DNA from: Paenibacillus sp. V4I3
Lineage (GTDB): Bacteria > Bacillota > Bacilli > Paenibacillales > NBRC-103111
Assembly (NCBI RefSeq): GCF_030817215.1
Contig: NZ_JAUSZA010000001.1
Span: forward strand, 7,538,501 to 7,602,500
Length of the DNA stretch: 64,000 bases
Direction: 5' to 3'
A model generated the notes under the pieces. The model did not search any database and had not been told where the DNA came from. It saw only the letters and a list, made by a program, of their open reading frames with translations. Of the stretch, positions 1 through 8,932 are shown piece by piece (the first letter of the stretch is position 1; every line of letters starts with the position of its first letter). The position numbers and the translations under genes were made by a program.

Positions 1-350
1 AACTTTTGTTTCTCCAGCAAGTTCTCTAATAGCTCAAGGTCACGACAAACCGTGACTTTCGTTCCTGCTTTTTCGAACAAATCAATATGCTTCGCTATTG
101 CATACATATGCAACCTGGGAATGAATACATCAATGCCATGCTTTTTGCAAAAATTTAGGGCAAACTCCACATAATCATCATCACCTAACACAGGTTCGGT
201 ATCCGCGTAATCAGCCGCCTGTAAAGCCATGTGGGTACGGTCCGGATGTGTGGCATACATTTTGAATTGGACGCCATCCTCATTATTGCGAATGCTATTC
301 ATGTAATGAAAGGCTACCGAAAACCAACGGTTAAACCATACTTTTTTCAT
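1..350 (-). CDS. ATP-grasp protein of the Ter module (N-terminal part, runs off the left edge)
   Basis: Only the first ~116 residues are visible, starting at an ATG at 350 that overlaps the HAD gene stop (ATGA). The segment reads MKKVWFNRWFSVAFHYMN, then an LQAADYADTEPV stretch and an FIPRLHMYAIAKH segment, the pre-ATP-grasp layout of proteins at the end of Ter stress operons. In that family the enzyme is expected to ligate an amine or amino acid to a carboxylate during synthesis of an unidentified nucleoside-like metabolite. The catalytic ATP-grasp core lies outside the window, so the assignment rests mostly on the N-terminus and on its place as last gene in a translationally coupled operon. 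Confidence 0.6.
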   Translation of the reverse strand, partial: MKKVWFNRWFSVAFHYMNSIRNNEDGVQFKMYATHPDRTHMALQAADYADTEPVLGDDDYVEFALNFCKKHGIDVFIPRLHMYAIAKHIDLFEKAGTKVTVCRDLELLENLLEKQK

Positions 351-1183
351 GAGGACTCCTTTATGACAAATAGATTAGTTTGCTCGATGTTTACAGATTC
401 AACATACTTAAGTATTTCGTCCGTAGCAAAAATCCCAGATTCCTCGGTAAATGAATAGCTCCCCGTCGATAGAATCTGCTCTTGTCGAAATAACTCTCCA
501 TGCCTAGGGACGATAGAGAACTCAGCAAAATCAATCAAGATTTGATCCAAGAGGGAATCACCAGATGCTACAACTTGGTGCTCCTCTGTTAACTGCTTGA
601 GATGCTGAACAGCATCTCTTTTATTAACAACTTGGGGAACGACATAGACCTTTCTTCCTTGAACGGAAGTGCTCCAGCCCATACGCTGAAGTTCTGCACT
701 CATTTGAGTAACTTCCTCCAGCGGCATCTTCGCTCGGTCAATGATATGGGAAAAAAATAGCTCGTCGCAATAGCTGGAACTGATGACCCATTCCGGACTA
801 AGGACACGATCTAGCAGTATCCTGACATCCTTCACATGCTCACTTGATTCAGTAACGCGAGCGACTACAGATGCTTGCCATCCCAAGTCGGGATGTCCAT
901 CTATCAAAATATTCCCGCCGTTGCTCGTAACCGCATAGGTGGGTTTCAACATTTGACTAATTAAATGTATACGATTGTACTGCTGCATGGTTCGTGTCGT
1001 AACCGGGATGAAAATGAGCTCCGTCATCAACTTTTGAAGCAGCTGGTAGGAACTTGAGGACATATACGATCTCACTTTACCGTCAATGAACTCTGCTGTA
1101 ATAATCCGATCGCCTAATTCTTCGGCACGTTCTAAAGGCTGTGAATAGATTAACGTTTGATCTAAATCGCTTGCAAATATCAT
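347..1183 (-). CDS. HAD-superfamily (Cof-like) phosphatase of the Ter module
   Basis: This 278-residue protein has the HAD motifs: nucleophile DLDQT at residues 6-10, the VTTRT motif II at 61-65, a lysine near 188 (NKRD) and the acidic GDSLLD at 208-213. A C2-type cap fills the middle, as in Cof-type sugar-phosphate or nucleotide phosphatases. Both ends overlap neighbours by 4 bases (ATGA), which indicates translational coupling. Established work on Ter systems places such a phosphatase with PRTase, lyase and ATP-grasp enzymes; the substrate is unknown. Confidence 0.85.
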   Translation of the reverse strand: MIFASDLDQTLIYSQPLERAEELGDRIITAEFIDGKVRSYMSSSSYQLLQKLMTELIFIPVTTRTMQQYNRIHLISQMLKPTYAVTSNGGNILIDGHPDLGWQASVVARVTESSEHVKDVRILLDRVLSPEWVISSSYCDELFFSHIIDRAKMPLEEVTQMSAELQRMGWSTSVQGRKVYVVPQVVNKRDAVQHLKQLTEEHQVVASGDSLLDQILIDFAEFSIVPRHGELFRQEQILSTGSYSFTEESGIFATDEILKYVESVNIEQTNLFVIKESS

Positions 1184-2313
1184 TCGGCATCTCCTTTCAC
1201 GGATTTAATAATACCACAACAGGAATAAGTGAGACCTGGGTACACTTCTATTGATACTTCCCTAGCTTCAGCTAAAAGGAGGATATGACGTATATTGGGA
1301 TTATCTAATCGGTCAACTAATATCCGCCACGGCACTCTACGGAGCAGTACACGGGTCGTTTCTCCGACACCGGGTTTAATCAAGTTGATATCCTCAATCT
1401 GATACTCACTCTGAATCGCTTGGATATCTCGCAAACCCTTCCATGAAATCGTAGGAGGATGCTGGAGTAAATTCTGGGCACAACGCTGTGCTTCTTTCAC
1501 TACCTCACCAAAAAAGGGCACAATCTCCGCAATAAAATGATTGGAGAGATCGTGGTCTAACCACTCTTTATAATATTTGGAACCATGAAAGTCATGCGGC
1601 CCAATGAGATCCTCGCGCAGCACCGTTCGACTAATTAAACCGGATACCACCGCATTCAAGCATGCACTCGGAATCAAGAAATCCTCTCTCGTTCCAAACA
1701 TATCGGTGCAATGGCCAGGATCAGCAAGTACAGCAAGATCATCGTCCAGCTTGATCCTGTAATCTCGTTCCAGCTTGCTGCAAGCCTCTATAAGCACTTT
1801 ACGGATTGCTCCCTTGCCGGTCCACCCGTCGACAAATTGAAGATTCGCCTCCGGATGCTTCTGCAGGATATAAAACAAAGCGTTCTCGTCAATCCCTTTA
1901 CCTCGAATAATCGAGATGCTGTAATGAGGCAAGTCCAACTGATGCACCTCTTGCAGGTAACGTCTTATTAGAATACCGACCGGTGTGCCCGCTCTCGCAA
2001 AAGAGACTAACACCGTGTTCGGTCCTTTCTTATTTCGAATAAGCTCTGCCGTAGTACCAACGGCTAATGCAACCTTCTGGGCTGACATCTGAAGCGTCTC
2101 TCGGTACAATTTTAAATAATCGGACGTAGGTAGATGCTCTTGCGGTAACATTTCTGAATAATGAGTACCCGATTGAATGGCTAGTTCTCTCGCATCCATC
2201 GACTTTTCCAACTTAACCTCGCTCAAATCCTTAAGCAGGAATGTCACATCAGAAGCTGGATAGCTGCCCAAGTGCCTAGGCTCCTCTATTGGCCTAGCTC
2301 GCCAATCTTCCAT
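1180..2313 (-). CDS. PRTase-like protein with Pelota-type C-terminal domain (StiP family)
   Basis: The ~377-residue protein matches what is called the cysteine protease StiP family, earlier interpreted as a phosphoribosyltransferase fused to a Pelota RNA-binding-like domain. Visible features are the VLVSFARAGTPVGILIRRYL segment, a histidine-rich HYSISIIRGKGID strand, FVDGWTGKGAI (a PRPP-loop-like motif), and a C-terminal LLRRVPWRILVDRLDN region typical of the Pelota part. I chose the ATG at 2313 because AAGGAG lies 8 bases upstream; the longer ATG at 2331 has no ribosome site. It overlaps the preceding PRTase gene by 28 bases. It probably makes or consumes a nucleoside-like compound; whether it is protease or transferase is unsettled. 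Confidence 0.75.
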   Translation of the reverse strand: MEDWRARPIEEPRHLGSYPASDVTFLLKDLSEVKLEKSMDARELAIQSGTHYSEMLPQEHLPTSDYLKLYRETLQMSAQKVALAVGTTAELIRNKKGPNTVLVSFARAGTPVGILIRRYLQEVHQLDLPHYSISIIRGKGIDENALFYILQKHPEANLQFVDGWTGKGAIRKVLIEACSKLERDYRIKLDDDLAVLADPGHCTDMFGTREDFLIPSACLNAVVSGLISRTVLREDLIGPHDFHGSKYYKEWLDHDLSNHFIAEIVPFFGEVVKEAQRCAQNLLQHPPTISWKGLRDIQAIQSEYQIEDINLIKPGVGETTRVLLRRVPWRILVDRLDNPNIRHILLLAEAREVSIEVYPGLTYSCCGIIKSVKGDAE

Positions 2314-3701
2314 TCTGCATTCTCCTTCCATTCAACCGTTTGAGGAGAGAAAATAACAATATGAATCTGTTTCAGCCCTCGCGTTTGAAGAATTTGAAGC
2401 AATGGCTGCATCGAAGCAGGATCAGCTTCTCTTTCCATAAATAAATAGAGATCGTCATACATGCCTACCGGAACGTTGTATAGGAAATGAATTACGTCGG
2501 GATCCTCCGGAGATGAGTACGGATAGCCTACCTTGACTGCGTAATCCTCTGTATCAATGGTATGAATTGGACTCCTCGTCGTCGATTGGTAATACACACC
2601 TTCTCCCATTTCAGCGGCAATTCGCATGGGGATATACATAAACTCACCTGTGCCTACGCACAGCGTCTTCTTACCTATTCGAGTAAGTTTCAACTGCTTG
2701 GCGGCTTGAGATATCGAATGACTGGATTGTTCGCTTTCCTCCGGTGTAAGACCAAATCTTCCGCTATGCTGTAAATAAGGATGTTGGCTCACATAAGGAG
2801 CATGAGCGAATAGATGATCTATATACGTGAAGTAAATGGGTCCCATTTGATTTGGAATAGGAAGGACAGGCACTTGGGGGGTTAAACTTTCAGATGAACC
2901 CGTTACTTTTACCTCACCTTTGACTAAGGAAAGCACGTGGATGGAGATACCTAACTCCAGTTCTAGCTTCAGAAACTGCTGCTGATCCTCTGGGGTTCTC
3001 CAATCAAGCAGAGCAAGGATGTAGTAGGTTTTCTTCGGAAATTTCCCCTGCATATCTCGAATAATGTTCAAAGAGGTCTTACCTGTCGTAATTTCATCAT
3101 CAACAAGGACTACAATCTCAGGGTGTGTAAGCATCTGAGGATCCTTCGCGTAACAATAATGTGCTACCGCATGGGAATGTTCCTCACTGAAATTAATGAT
3201 GGATGCCGATCCTTCTATCACTTCACGTGTGGTATGAATATAGCTGCCACCATAACCAAAGGTTTCATAAACCGCATGTCCGATAGCTGTGGCAGTTTCA
3301 GCAAACCCTATAAAAGCAACTGATTGGGGCAAACTTAAACGATAGGACATAATTTCTTTATAGGCCGCCTCGGCCTGAGAAGGATCTATAATGCCCTGAA
3401 TGGCTTGAGGGATTAACTGCTGCGGCATATTACCTTTTAAGGCTTGTTGTAAAAGTAGTGCCAATGAAGCTCCGCTTAATAAGGAGGAATAAGGATTTAC
3501 AGGGATATGTTTACCTAGCACTTTGCTAACAAACAGAAACGATCGTTTCTTATTGATTCTTGCCGCCATGGCGAACAGAGAGTCGAGGGGAATCTCAAAT
3601 GGATTAGAGGTCAATGTCACTTGAAGCTCTAAATCGCCTGCGATCTTATACGTATGCTCGATTATGCTTGAGCAATAATCCGTCATATTGTTGTTGTTCA
3701 T
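2286..3701 (-). CDS. Phosphoribosyltransferase with C-terminal TRSP domain
   Basis: This is the two-domain PRTase_2-TRSP architecture of Ter operons, ~471 residues. The N-terminal half carries EIVVLVDDEITTGKTSLNII, a canonical PRPP-binding loop (VDDEITTGKT). The C-terminal half carries the signature TTRSPI that names the TRSP domain, followed by FLYNVPVGMYDDLYLFME. Family knowledge suggests ribosylation of a base-like precursor. The ATG at 3701 follows a GGGGTG site; the ATG at 3713 has none. It overlaps the upstream lyase gene by 56 bases, an unusually deep overlap. Confidence 0.8.
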   Translation of the reverse strand: MNNNNMTDYCSSIIEHTYKIAGDLELQVTLTSNPFEIPLDSLFAMAARINKKRSFLFVSKVLGKHIPVNPYSSLLSGASLALLLQQALKGNMPQQLIPQAIQGIIDPSQAEAAYKEIMSYRLSLPQSVAFIGFAETATAIGHAVYETFGYGGSYIHTTREVIEGSASIINFSEEHSHAVAHYCYAKDPQMLTHPEIVVLVDDEITTGKTSLNIIRDMQGKFPKKTYYILALLDWRTPEDQQQFLKLELELGISIHVLSLVKGEVKVTGSSESLTPQVPVLPIPNQMGPIYFTYIDHLFAHAPYVSQHPYLQHSGRFGLTPEESEQSSHSISQAAKQLKLTRIGKKTLCVGTGEFMYIPMRIAAEMGEGVYYQSTTRSPIHTIDTEDYAVKVGYPYSSPEDPDVIHFLYNVPVGMYDDLYLFMEREADPASMQPLLQILQTRGLKQIHIVIFSPQTVEWKENAEWKIGELGQ

Positions 3702-4749
3702 GCAGCACCCCATAAATTTGTGATCGTAAGAGAATACGTCTAGCCCAACTTAAATGAGGTTTGATTTCATTCATTTTATTGGCATATGCGCTCTTAATAA
3801 CGCCATGATCGCCATTATTGTTCGTAATAATGCTTGTAGCATCCGTATACTCTTCATGTGTCACCGCGTATAGCGATTGAACGGGTTTAATATGAGTAGG
3901 ATGAATAATTGTCTTGCCAATCATGCCGTTCTCTTTATCCATAATCACTTCGCGAACCAATCCCTTTTGAGGAAAATATTCCCATACAGGTCCGGAAATA
4001 ACGTAAGAGGCGTCAACACGTCCAAATATATTAATAATGTCAGCTACACAATCTCGAATCGGCGTTATGTCATAAATGGTCATGTCTGGGCTGCGTCTCA
4101 AACCAAATAGGCTCGAGAAATCCGTAGCGCCAATTCTTACATTGAGGACCAAATTCTTATACTGCTCTAGGATCTCTTTAATCGTTTGAAGCGTATGGGT
4201 ACGGCTTTCCTTATAAATCACAGGTCCAGACTCTAGAATTGGCAAACCATATAGCATCGGGGAAGAAGAAGGTTTCTCATCATTATAATTTTCTAGGATT
4301 TCAAAATAAGCCACTCCATTGTCTACACTAAATTTCGGGAAAACAAATCCCGCTAAAAGGGCTACATTCTCTTCTAATCTTTCGATCAAATAATTTAACT
4401 GATTCACACTTCTTACACGTACGAATAATAGCGGAAGATTGTCCGTATGAAGAATTCCGACTTCCATGAAGGTGGCTAGCTTATTCATTTGATTCACCAA
4501 TGATTCTTCTGCGGCATGAACCTCATTTTCACCAACGGCATCTTCCAAATCAAGAATAACTGAAACAAGACCTTCAATTTTACCAAAAGCGATATCTTCC
4601 GCGAACGTGGGACGTGTAGCAGGCATATAAAGAGCAGCACCAATGGAATAAGCAAGGATTTCTTTGCGCGAATGATTATGGAAGGAAGTCGGAGGTAAAT
4701 AAAATAGAGCTTTCTCTTCATCCGCTGTTAAATAATTAAAATATCTCAA
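3646..4749 (-). CDS. HpcH/CitE-like TIM-barrel C-C bond lyase of the Ter module
   Basis: The ~367-residue protein is a CitE/HpcH-type lyase: MPATRPTFAEDI, then VSVILDLEDAVGENEVHAAE (the metal-binding DLEDAV motif), RVRSVNQLNYL, and a late IGKTIIHPTHI motif. It belongs to the C-C_Bond_Lyase family linked to Ter gene clusters. The frame is open far upstream, but the true start is most likely the TTG at 4749: GGGAGGA sits just before it, and homology begins at RYFNYLTADEEKALFYLPP. It heads the biosynthetic half of the operon, after a hairpin that separates it from terC. Confidence 0.82.
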   Translation of the reverse strand: MRYFNYLTADEEKALFYLPPTSFHNHSRKEILAYSIGAALYMPATRPTFAEDIAFGKIEGLVSVILDLEDAVGENEVHAAEESLVNQMNKLATFMEVGILHTDNLPLLFVRVRSVNQLNYLIERLEENVALLAGFVFPKFSVDNGVAYFEILENYNDEKPSSSPMLYGLPILESGPVIYKESRTHTLQTIKEILEQYKNLVLNVRIGATDFSSLFGLRRSPDMTIYDITPIRDCVADIINIFGRVDASYVISGPVWEYFPQKGLVREVIMDKENGMIGKTIIHPTHIKPVQSLYAVTHEEYTDATSIITNNNGDHGVIKSAYANKMNEIKPHLSWARRILLRSQIYGVLHEQQQYDGLLLKHNRAYV

Positions 4750-4778
4750 TCCCGATTCCTCCCTCTTTCGTTTAAGAA

Positions 4779-4805
4779 ACAATCCCCCCGTAAAGGAGGG
4801 ATTGT
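4779..4805 (-). terminator. Hairpin between terC and the biosynthetic module
   Basis: An 8-bp perfect stem (ACAATCCC/GGGATTGT) with GC-rich inner pairing and, on the minus strand, a following TTTCTTAAA stretch. The T-run is poor, so it may act as a partial terminator or RNA-processing site that lowers expression of the downstream enzymes relative to ter genes. Confidence 0.55.
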
Positions 4806-4825
4806 CATTGTTATAGTCGGTATTA

Positions 4826-5563
4826 TTAGTTAGCTGATTCAGGCTTGTCCTTTTTGCGAAGCAAGCTAAGAACAATCGTGCCTCCAAATATGACAATAAG
4901 GGTTGAGAAGAAAAGAACATGTGAGATATGGACACCGAATGCACCGGCAATCATCTTAAGACCAATAATGATAATAAGGATGAAGGCTGCTTTCTCCAAC
5001 TCTGGAATCTTGTCAATGAGCTTTAAGAAGATTTGCGCCACGCCTCTCATCATAAGTACACCTATAATGCCTCCAAGGAACAGAACCCAAACCTGGTCAC
5101 TGACACCAAAGGCAGCAAGGACGCTATCGACACTAAAAGCAATATCCATGACTTCTACAGCAAGAACAGTACGCCAGAAGGAAAGTCCTTTATTCTGAAC
5201 TTCCCCTTCCTCTTCCTTCTTCTTGAAGAAAAGATTACTGATGGCAATCCAAAGGAGATAGGCGCCGCCGAGCACTTTAATCCAAGTAATTTGAACAAGA
5301 AACGTACCTACCCCAATAGCTATGAACCTGAAAACATAGGCACCTAGGAGTCCGTAGAATAAAGCTTTTTTCTGCTGCTCCTTCGGTAAATGCTTAACCA
5401 TTACTGCCAGTACCAATGCGTTATCAGCGGATAAAAGACCCTCTAAGATAACTAATGTCCCGATAATTCCCCAGTTAACCGGATCAGAAAGTGTTGTTGA
5501 AAGCACTTCCCAATCGAAAAAGTTAAGGAAGTTGTTGATAAAACTTTGAAAAAAATCTGACAT
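4826..5563 (-). CDS. terC: TerC-family integral membrane protein
   Basis: The 245-residue protein is very hydrophobic, with about seven membrane helices. It has the family signatures IGTLVILEGLLSADNALVLA in the first helices and AVEVMDIAFSVDSVLAAFGV in the middle; the paired acidic residues (E-D-N and D-x-x-D) are thought to coordinate metal ions. TerC proteins sit in the plasma membrane and pair with TerD proteins, and some export manganese co-translationally. No yybP-ykoY riboswitch is seen upstream, unlike free-standing terC genes; expression should come from the ter operon promoter. Confidence 0.92.
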   Translation of the reverse strand: MSDFFQSFINNFLNFFDWEVLSTTLSDPVNWGIIGTLVILEGLLSADNALVLAVMVKHLPKEQQKKALFYGLLGAYVFRFIAIGVGTFLVQITWIKVLGGAYLLWIAISNLFFKKKEEEGEVQNKGLSFWRTVLAVEVMDIAFSVDSVLAAFGVSDQVWVLFLGGIIGVLMMRGVAQIFLKLIDKIPELEKAAFILIIIIGLKMIAGAFGVHISHVLFFSTLIVIFGGTIVLSLLRKKDKPESAN

Positions 5564-5595
5564 GCCTTGACCCTCCTGTATATTTCGCTAATTAT

Positions 5596-6852
5596 TTACT
5601 TATTTCCTGCAACCCATCTCATTCCCCATCCAAAGGCTTCATCTAGCACCTTATGACCGGAGAAATATTGAACAAGCCGCTCAATGCTAAATGTTTCATT
5701 ATTTTGGTTACGAATTAATGCAATGGCACACATGCCCTGACGATTATCATGTTCGTTCAATTTCACTATGATGTCGGGTCCGCCATCTTGTTTGATGGAC
5801 ACTACGCCATCTGCTTCAGACCAAGTGGTTGCACCTTCGTAAATGAAAGTAAAAATTAGGATGCGCTCAAATTCAGAGAGCTTATTCCCATTAATTCGAA
5901 TGTTCTCTCCTGTTGTTACCGAGCCCGTACGATCATCACCGTCTAAGGCGATATACGGCTCTCTATGGAGTGAACCGAATCGGTTGCCAAGCGCTTGAAT
6001 AACGCCCTTCTCACCGTTCTTTAATTCATATAAACAAGCTAGATCCAAATCGATCCCTTTGCTTTCACCAAAAAATCCGCCGGGTTTCTTCTTCTGATTC
6101 CAGTTTAAATTAATGACAATTTCCCCGAGATTACCTGTTGTCTTCTTTGCAAGACTTATGCGATCGCCCTTCTTCTTCAATTCAATCTTATTCAGATTAA
6201 TTGGAGTTGGAGGGATAAGAGGAGGTTTACCCGCTTGCGTCGGAGTTGAAACTGGGGGAGGCGTCGGTGTCGGATTAGGTACAGGGCTAGGTGTAGGTTC
6301 ATCCTTAACCTCGATTCCGAAATTACCGCACAGCGCTTTCAGCCCACCGGAAAAACCAGATCCAATCGCACTGAATTTCCATTCTGTGCCGTATCTATAT
6401 AATTCCCCTACAACAATAGCTGTCTCAACGGAGAATTGATTTCCTAATTCATATCGCAACATATCTTGCCCTGTGCTAGGATGAAAAATCCGTAAATAAG
6501 CTTGTGTCATTTGGCTGAATTGCTGCTTTAACTTCTCACCCTCATGAATGGTTAGTGTGATAGCAACTTTCTCAACATGGGCTGGAACGTTGGAAAATTG
6601 AATAGAAAATTGCTTCTTATCGGTCCCTTGAGAGGGTTGATCGATGAAGTTCACACCACTTTTTGTAGGATTGTTGTAGAATACCAACTGTTCGTCATTA
6701 TCTACCTTCCCGTTAACGCCTAACAAGAATGCTGAAGTATCCAGATCTATGTTCGCAGGAGAGTTCCATCCGAGTCCAATACCAATCTGTGAGAGTCCCG
6801 GATTTGTTTTTGTAACATCCGTCTTTTGGCCTTTGACAAGAGATATATGCAT
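5596..6852 (-). CDS. Two-domain TerD/TerA-like stress protein with Pro-rich linker
   Basis: The first ~180 residues are a TerD domain (GLGWNSPANIDLDTSAFLL, then RYELGNQFSVETAIVVGELY). A linker of alternating Pro, Thr and Val follows, then a second TerA-like domain (INLNWNQKKK, KGIDLDLACLYELKNGEKG). The acidic DxD residues in each domain are those expected to bind calcium. Start choice: the open frame extends to a TTG at 6876, but the ATG at 6852 has GGAAGGGA 8 bases upstream and matches the MxISLVKGQK start of its paralogues. It is the longest of four TerD-family genes here (~418 residues). Confidence 0.85.
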   Translation of the reverse strand: MHISLVKGQKTDVTKTNPGLSQIGIGLGWNSPANIDLDTSAFLLGVNGKVDNDEQLVFYNNPTKSGVNFIDQPSQGTDKKQFSIQFSNVPAHVEKVAITLTIHEGEKLKQQFSQMTQAYLRIFHPSTGQDMLRYELGNQFSVETAIVVGELYRYGTEWKFSAIGSGFSGGLKALCGNFGIEVKDEPTPSPVPNPTPTPPPVSTPTQAGKPPLIPPTPINLNKIELKKKGDRISLAKKTTGNLGEIVINLNWNQKKKPGGFFGESKGIDLDLACLYELKNGEKGVIQALGNRFGSLHREPYIALDGDDRTGSVTTGENIRINGNKLSEFERILIFTFIYEGATTWSEADGVVSIKQDGGPDIIVKLNEHDNRQGMCAIALIRNQNNETFSIERLVQYFSGHKVLDEAFGWGMRWVAGNK

Positions 6853-6924
6853 AAGGGCTGTCCCTTCCGTACTCAATAATTGAAGGGTGATGCCTTACTC
6901 GCACCACCCCACCTGTTTCTGAAT

Positions 6925-7512
6925 TTACTGGGCATCAAGTCCGTAGTTTTTACAAAGGGCTTGAAGACCACCTTGAAAACCACTTCCAACAGCTTGGAAT
7001 TTCCATTCTTGACCTTGGCTGTCTCGGTACAATTCACAAATGACAACGGCCGTTTCTACAGAAAAGTCCTCGCCCAAGTCATAACGTAAAATCTCCCGAT
7101 TCGTTACCTCATCAACAAGGCGAACGAACGCATTCGATACTTGTCCGAAATTTTGGTTGCGATTCGATCCATCATGAATCGTAACAGCTATACCTACTCG
7201 GTGAATATGCGCGGGGATTTTGGAGAAATCAACTCTGATTTGCTCGTCATCCCCATCGCCATCACCTGTACGATTATCGCCGGTATGCTCAACGCAACCA
7301 TTAACACCAACCAAGTTGTTGTAAAAAATGAAGTCCTCAAGCCCTTTGGCTTTACCTTCAGCATGTAGCAGAAAGGCTGACGCATCCAAATCGAATGAAT
7401 GCCCACCGCTATATTTGTTCGTATCCCAACCTAATCCGATGATAGCCTTACTGAGGCCAGGGTTCGTTTTGGTTAAGTCAATTCTTTGACCTTTTGACAA
7501 GCTGATTGTCAT
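6925..7512 (-). CDS. terD: TerD-family stress response protein
   Basis: A 195-residue single TerD domain: MTISLSKGQRIDLTKTNPGL at the start, GLGWDTNKYSGGHSFDLDASAFLL, the DNRTGDGDGDDEQIRVDF calcium-binding loop, and the C-terminal GSGFQGGLQALCKNYGL. TerD proteins bind calcium at conserved acidic positions and are cytoplasmic, membrane-associated stress proteins, induced in bacilli by cell-envelope and other stresses. AAGGAG 8-9 bases upstream supports the ATG at 7512. Its 5' side carries two tandem hairpin repeats. Confidence 0.92.
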   Translation of the reverse strand: MTISLSKGQRIDLTKTNPGLSKAIIGLGWDTNKYSGGHSFDLDASAFLLHAEGKAKGLEDFIFYNNLVGVNGCVEHTGDNRTGDGDGDDEQIRVDFSKIPAHIHRVGIAVTIHDGSNRNQNFGQVSNAFVRLVDEVTNREILRYDLGEDFSVETAVVICELYRDSQGQEWKFQAVGSGFQGGLQALCKNYGLDAQ

Positions 7513-7522
7513 TGCTGCATCT

Positions 7523-7592
7523 CCTTAGAGTTTTCGCAAGAAAACTAGCATCGTAAGCATAAGCCTTAGAGTTTTCGCAAGAAAACTAGCAT
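7523..7592. repeat. Tandem 29-bp repeat, each copy a hairpin, between two terD genes
   Basis: Two perfect copies of a 29-base unit lie at 7523-7551 and 7564-7592 (period 41). Each contains GTTTTC-GCAA-GAAAAC, a 6-bp stem with a 4-base loop. The copy nearest the 7512 gene supplies part of its ribosome site (CTAAGG AGATG on the minus strand), so the repeat looks like a duplicated leader region. In the mRNA it would give two successive small stem-loops between paralogous cistrons. Confidence 0.85.
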
Positions 7593-7605
7593 GATAAGTA
7601 AGATC

Positions 7606-8187
7606 TTAGGAAGTTTGCAAACCGTAATCGCGAGCTAATCCTGAAAGACCGTCTTTGTAGCCGCTACCGATTGCGCTGAATTTCCATTCGCCCGCGTTAC
7701 GGTACAATTCACCGATAACTACGCCTGTTTCAATGGAGAAGTCTTCTCCAAGATCAAAACGAATCAATTCTGCGCCTGAACCTTCGTTAAGAATACGAAC
7801 GTAAGCATTGGAAACTTGTCCAAAGTTTTGCGCTCTTGCTTCAGCATCATGGATCGTAATGCAGAAAGCAATTTTCTCAGTTTCAGCAGGTACTGCACTT
7901 AGATCAACACTTACTTGCTCATCATCGCCATCGCCAGCTCCTGTACGGTTGTCGCCGTTATGTACGATTGAACCATTCGCGTTCTTCGGATTGTTGTAGA
8001 AGATGAAATCAGATTCAGATCCTACTTTGCCAGAAGCATTAACAGCGAAAATGGAAGCGTCTAGATCGAAATCTTTACCGCCATCATATTTGTTCGTGTC
8101 CCAACCTAGACCAACAACAACTTTAGTTAGACCTGGGTTTGATTTTGTTAAATCTACTTTTTGACCTTTGGATAGTGAAATTGCCAT
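7606..8187 (-). CDS. terD: TerD-family stress response protein
   Basis: A 193-residue TerD domain with all family landmarks: MAISLSKGQKVDLTKSNPGL, GLGWDTNKYDGGKDFDLDAS, the DNRTGAGDGDDEQVSVDL acidic loop, and EWKFSAIGSGYKDGLSGLAR near the end. It is the paralogue closest to B. subtilis YceD-type proteins in length and motif order. It lies 38 bases downstream of the next terD gene and upstream of the hairpin repeats, within one co-directional operon. Confidence 0.92.
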   Translation of the reverse strand: MAISLSKGQKVDLTKSNPGLTKVVVGLGWDTNKYDGGKDFDLDASIFAVNASGKVGSESDFIFYNNPKNANGSIVHNGDNRTGAGDGDDEQVSVDLSAVPAETEKIAFCITIHDAEARAQNFGQVSNAYVRILNEGSGAELIRFDLGEDFSIETGVVIGELYRNAGEWKFSAIGSGYKDGLSGLARDYGLQTS

Positions 8188-8226
8188 TGTATATAACCTC
8201 GCTTTATAGGGGATTTGGTTGTGCTA

Positions 8227-8826
8227 TTATTGATATCGTTTAACTAATTGTCCAACTGTTGTATCCGTGCTTCCTTCACCAATCGCGTTGAATTTCCATT
8301 CGCCGCTATGACGATAAATTTCACCAACAATCAGGGATGTTTTACCTGAATAATCTTCGGTCAGATTAAACTTAATCAATTCTTGTTTATTCGAATCATT
8401 CACTAACCGGATGTAGGCTGATTGAACGAGACCGAAGTCTTGTTTTCTATTCACGCAGTCGTAGATATTAACAACGAAGACGATTTTACTAACATCCGCA
8501 GGAACTTGTCCTAAATTAACAGCTACTTGCTCATCATCGCCATCGCCTTCCCCTGTACGGTTATCACCGGAGTGAACAACTGAACCATCAGGGCTTTGCA
8601 AGTTAGCGAAGAAAACAACATTTTTCTCTTTCGTCAATTTCCCATTCTCATCTAGTAAGATGACGGAAGCGTCGCAATCAATTTCAACAGCTGTTTTTTT
8701 GGATCCGAAGAAACCTTTCTTCTCCACAACTGCAGGATCCCAACCTAGTCCAACTACAACTTTGGAAAGACCCGCATTACCTTTTGTTAAATCAATTTTT
8801 TGACCTTTGACCAAACTAATTGTCAA
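8227..8826 (-). CDS. terD: TerD-family stress response protein (TTG start)
   Basis: A ~199-residue TerD protein with an extra insertion after GLGWD (KKGFFGSKKTAVEIDCDAS). The acidic DNRTGEGDGDDEQVAV loop is intact. The open frame allows a GTG at 8833-8835, but that codon lies inside the GGGAGGTG ribosome site. The TTG at 8826, six bases after that site, gives the family-typical MTISLVKGQK start and is preferred. It follows terB in the operon, so it is the first of the tandem TerD paralogues. Confidence 0.88.
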   Translation of the reverse strand: MTISLVKGQKIDLTKGNAGLSKVVVGLGWDPAVVEKKGFFGSKKTAVEIDCDASVILLDENGKLTKEKNVVFFANLQSPDGSVVHSGDNRTGEGDGDDEQVAVNLGQVPADVSKIVFVVNIYDCVNRKQDFGLVQSAYIRLVNDSNKQELIKFNLTEDYSGKTSLIVGEIYRHSGEWKFNAIGEGSTDTTVGQLVKRYQ

Positions 8827-8932
8827 CGAGGTCACCTCCCTTCATATCCTGTATTCGTACACTCTTTCATTTGATACGGATGAAGTTCGAACACGTTTCA
8901 TTTTTCCGATTAAATTATTTGTAAATCGACGA

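Noticed and set aside
4845..5347. Long plus-strand open frames across terC
   Set aside because: They are shadows of the terC coding frame, without ribosome sites or protein-like composition.
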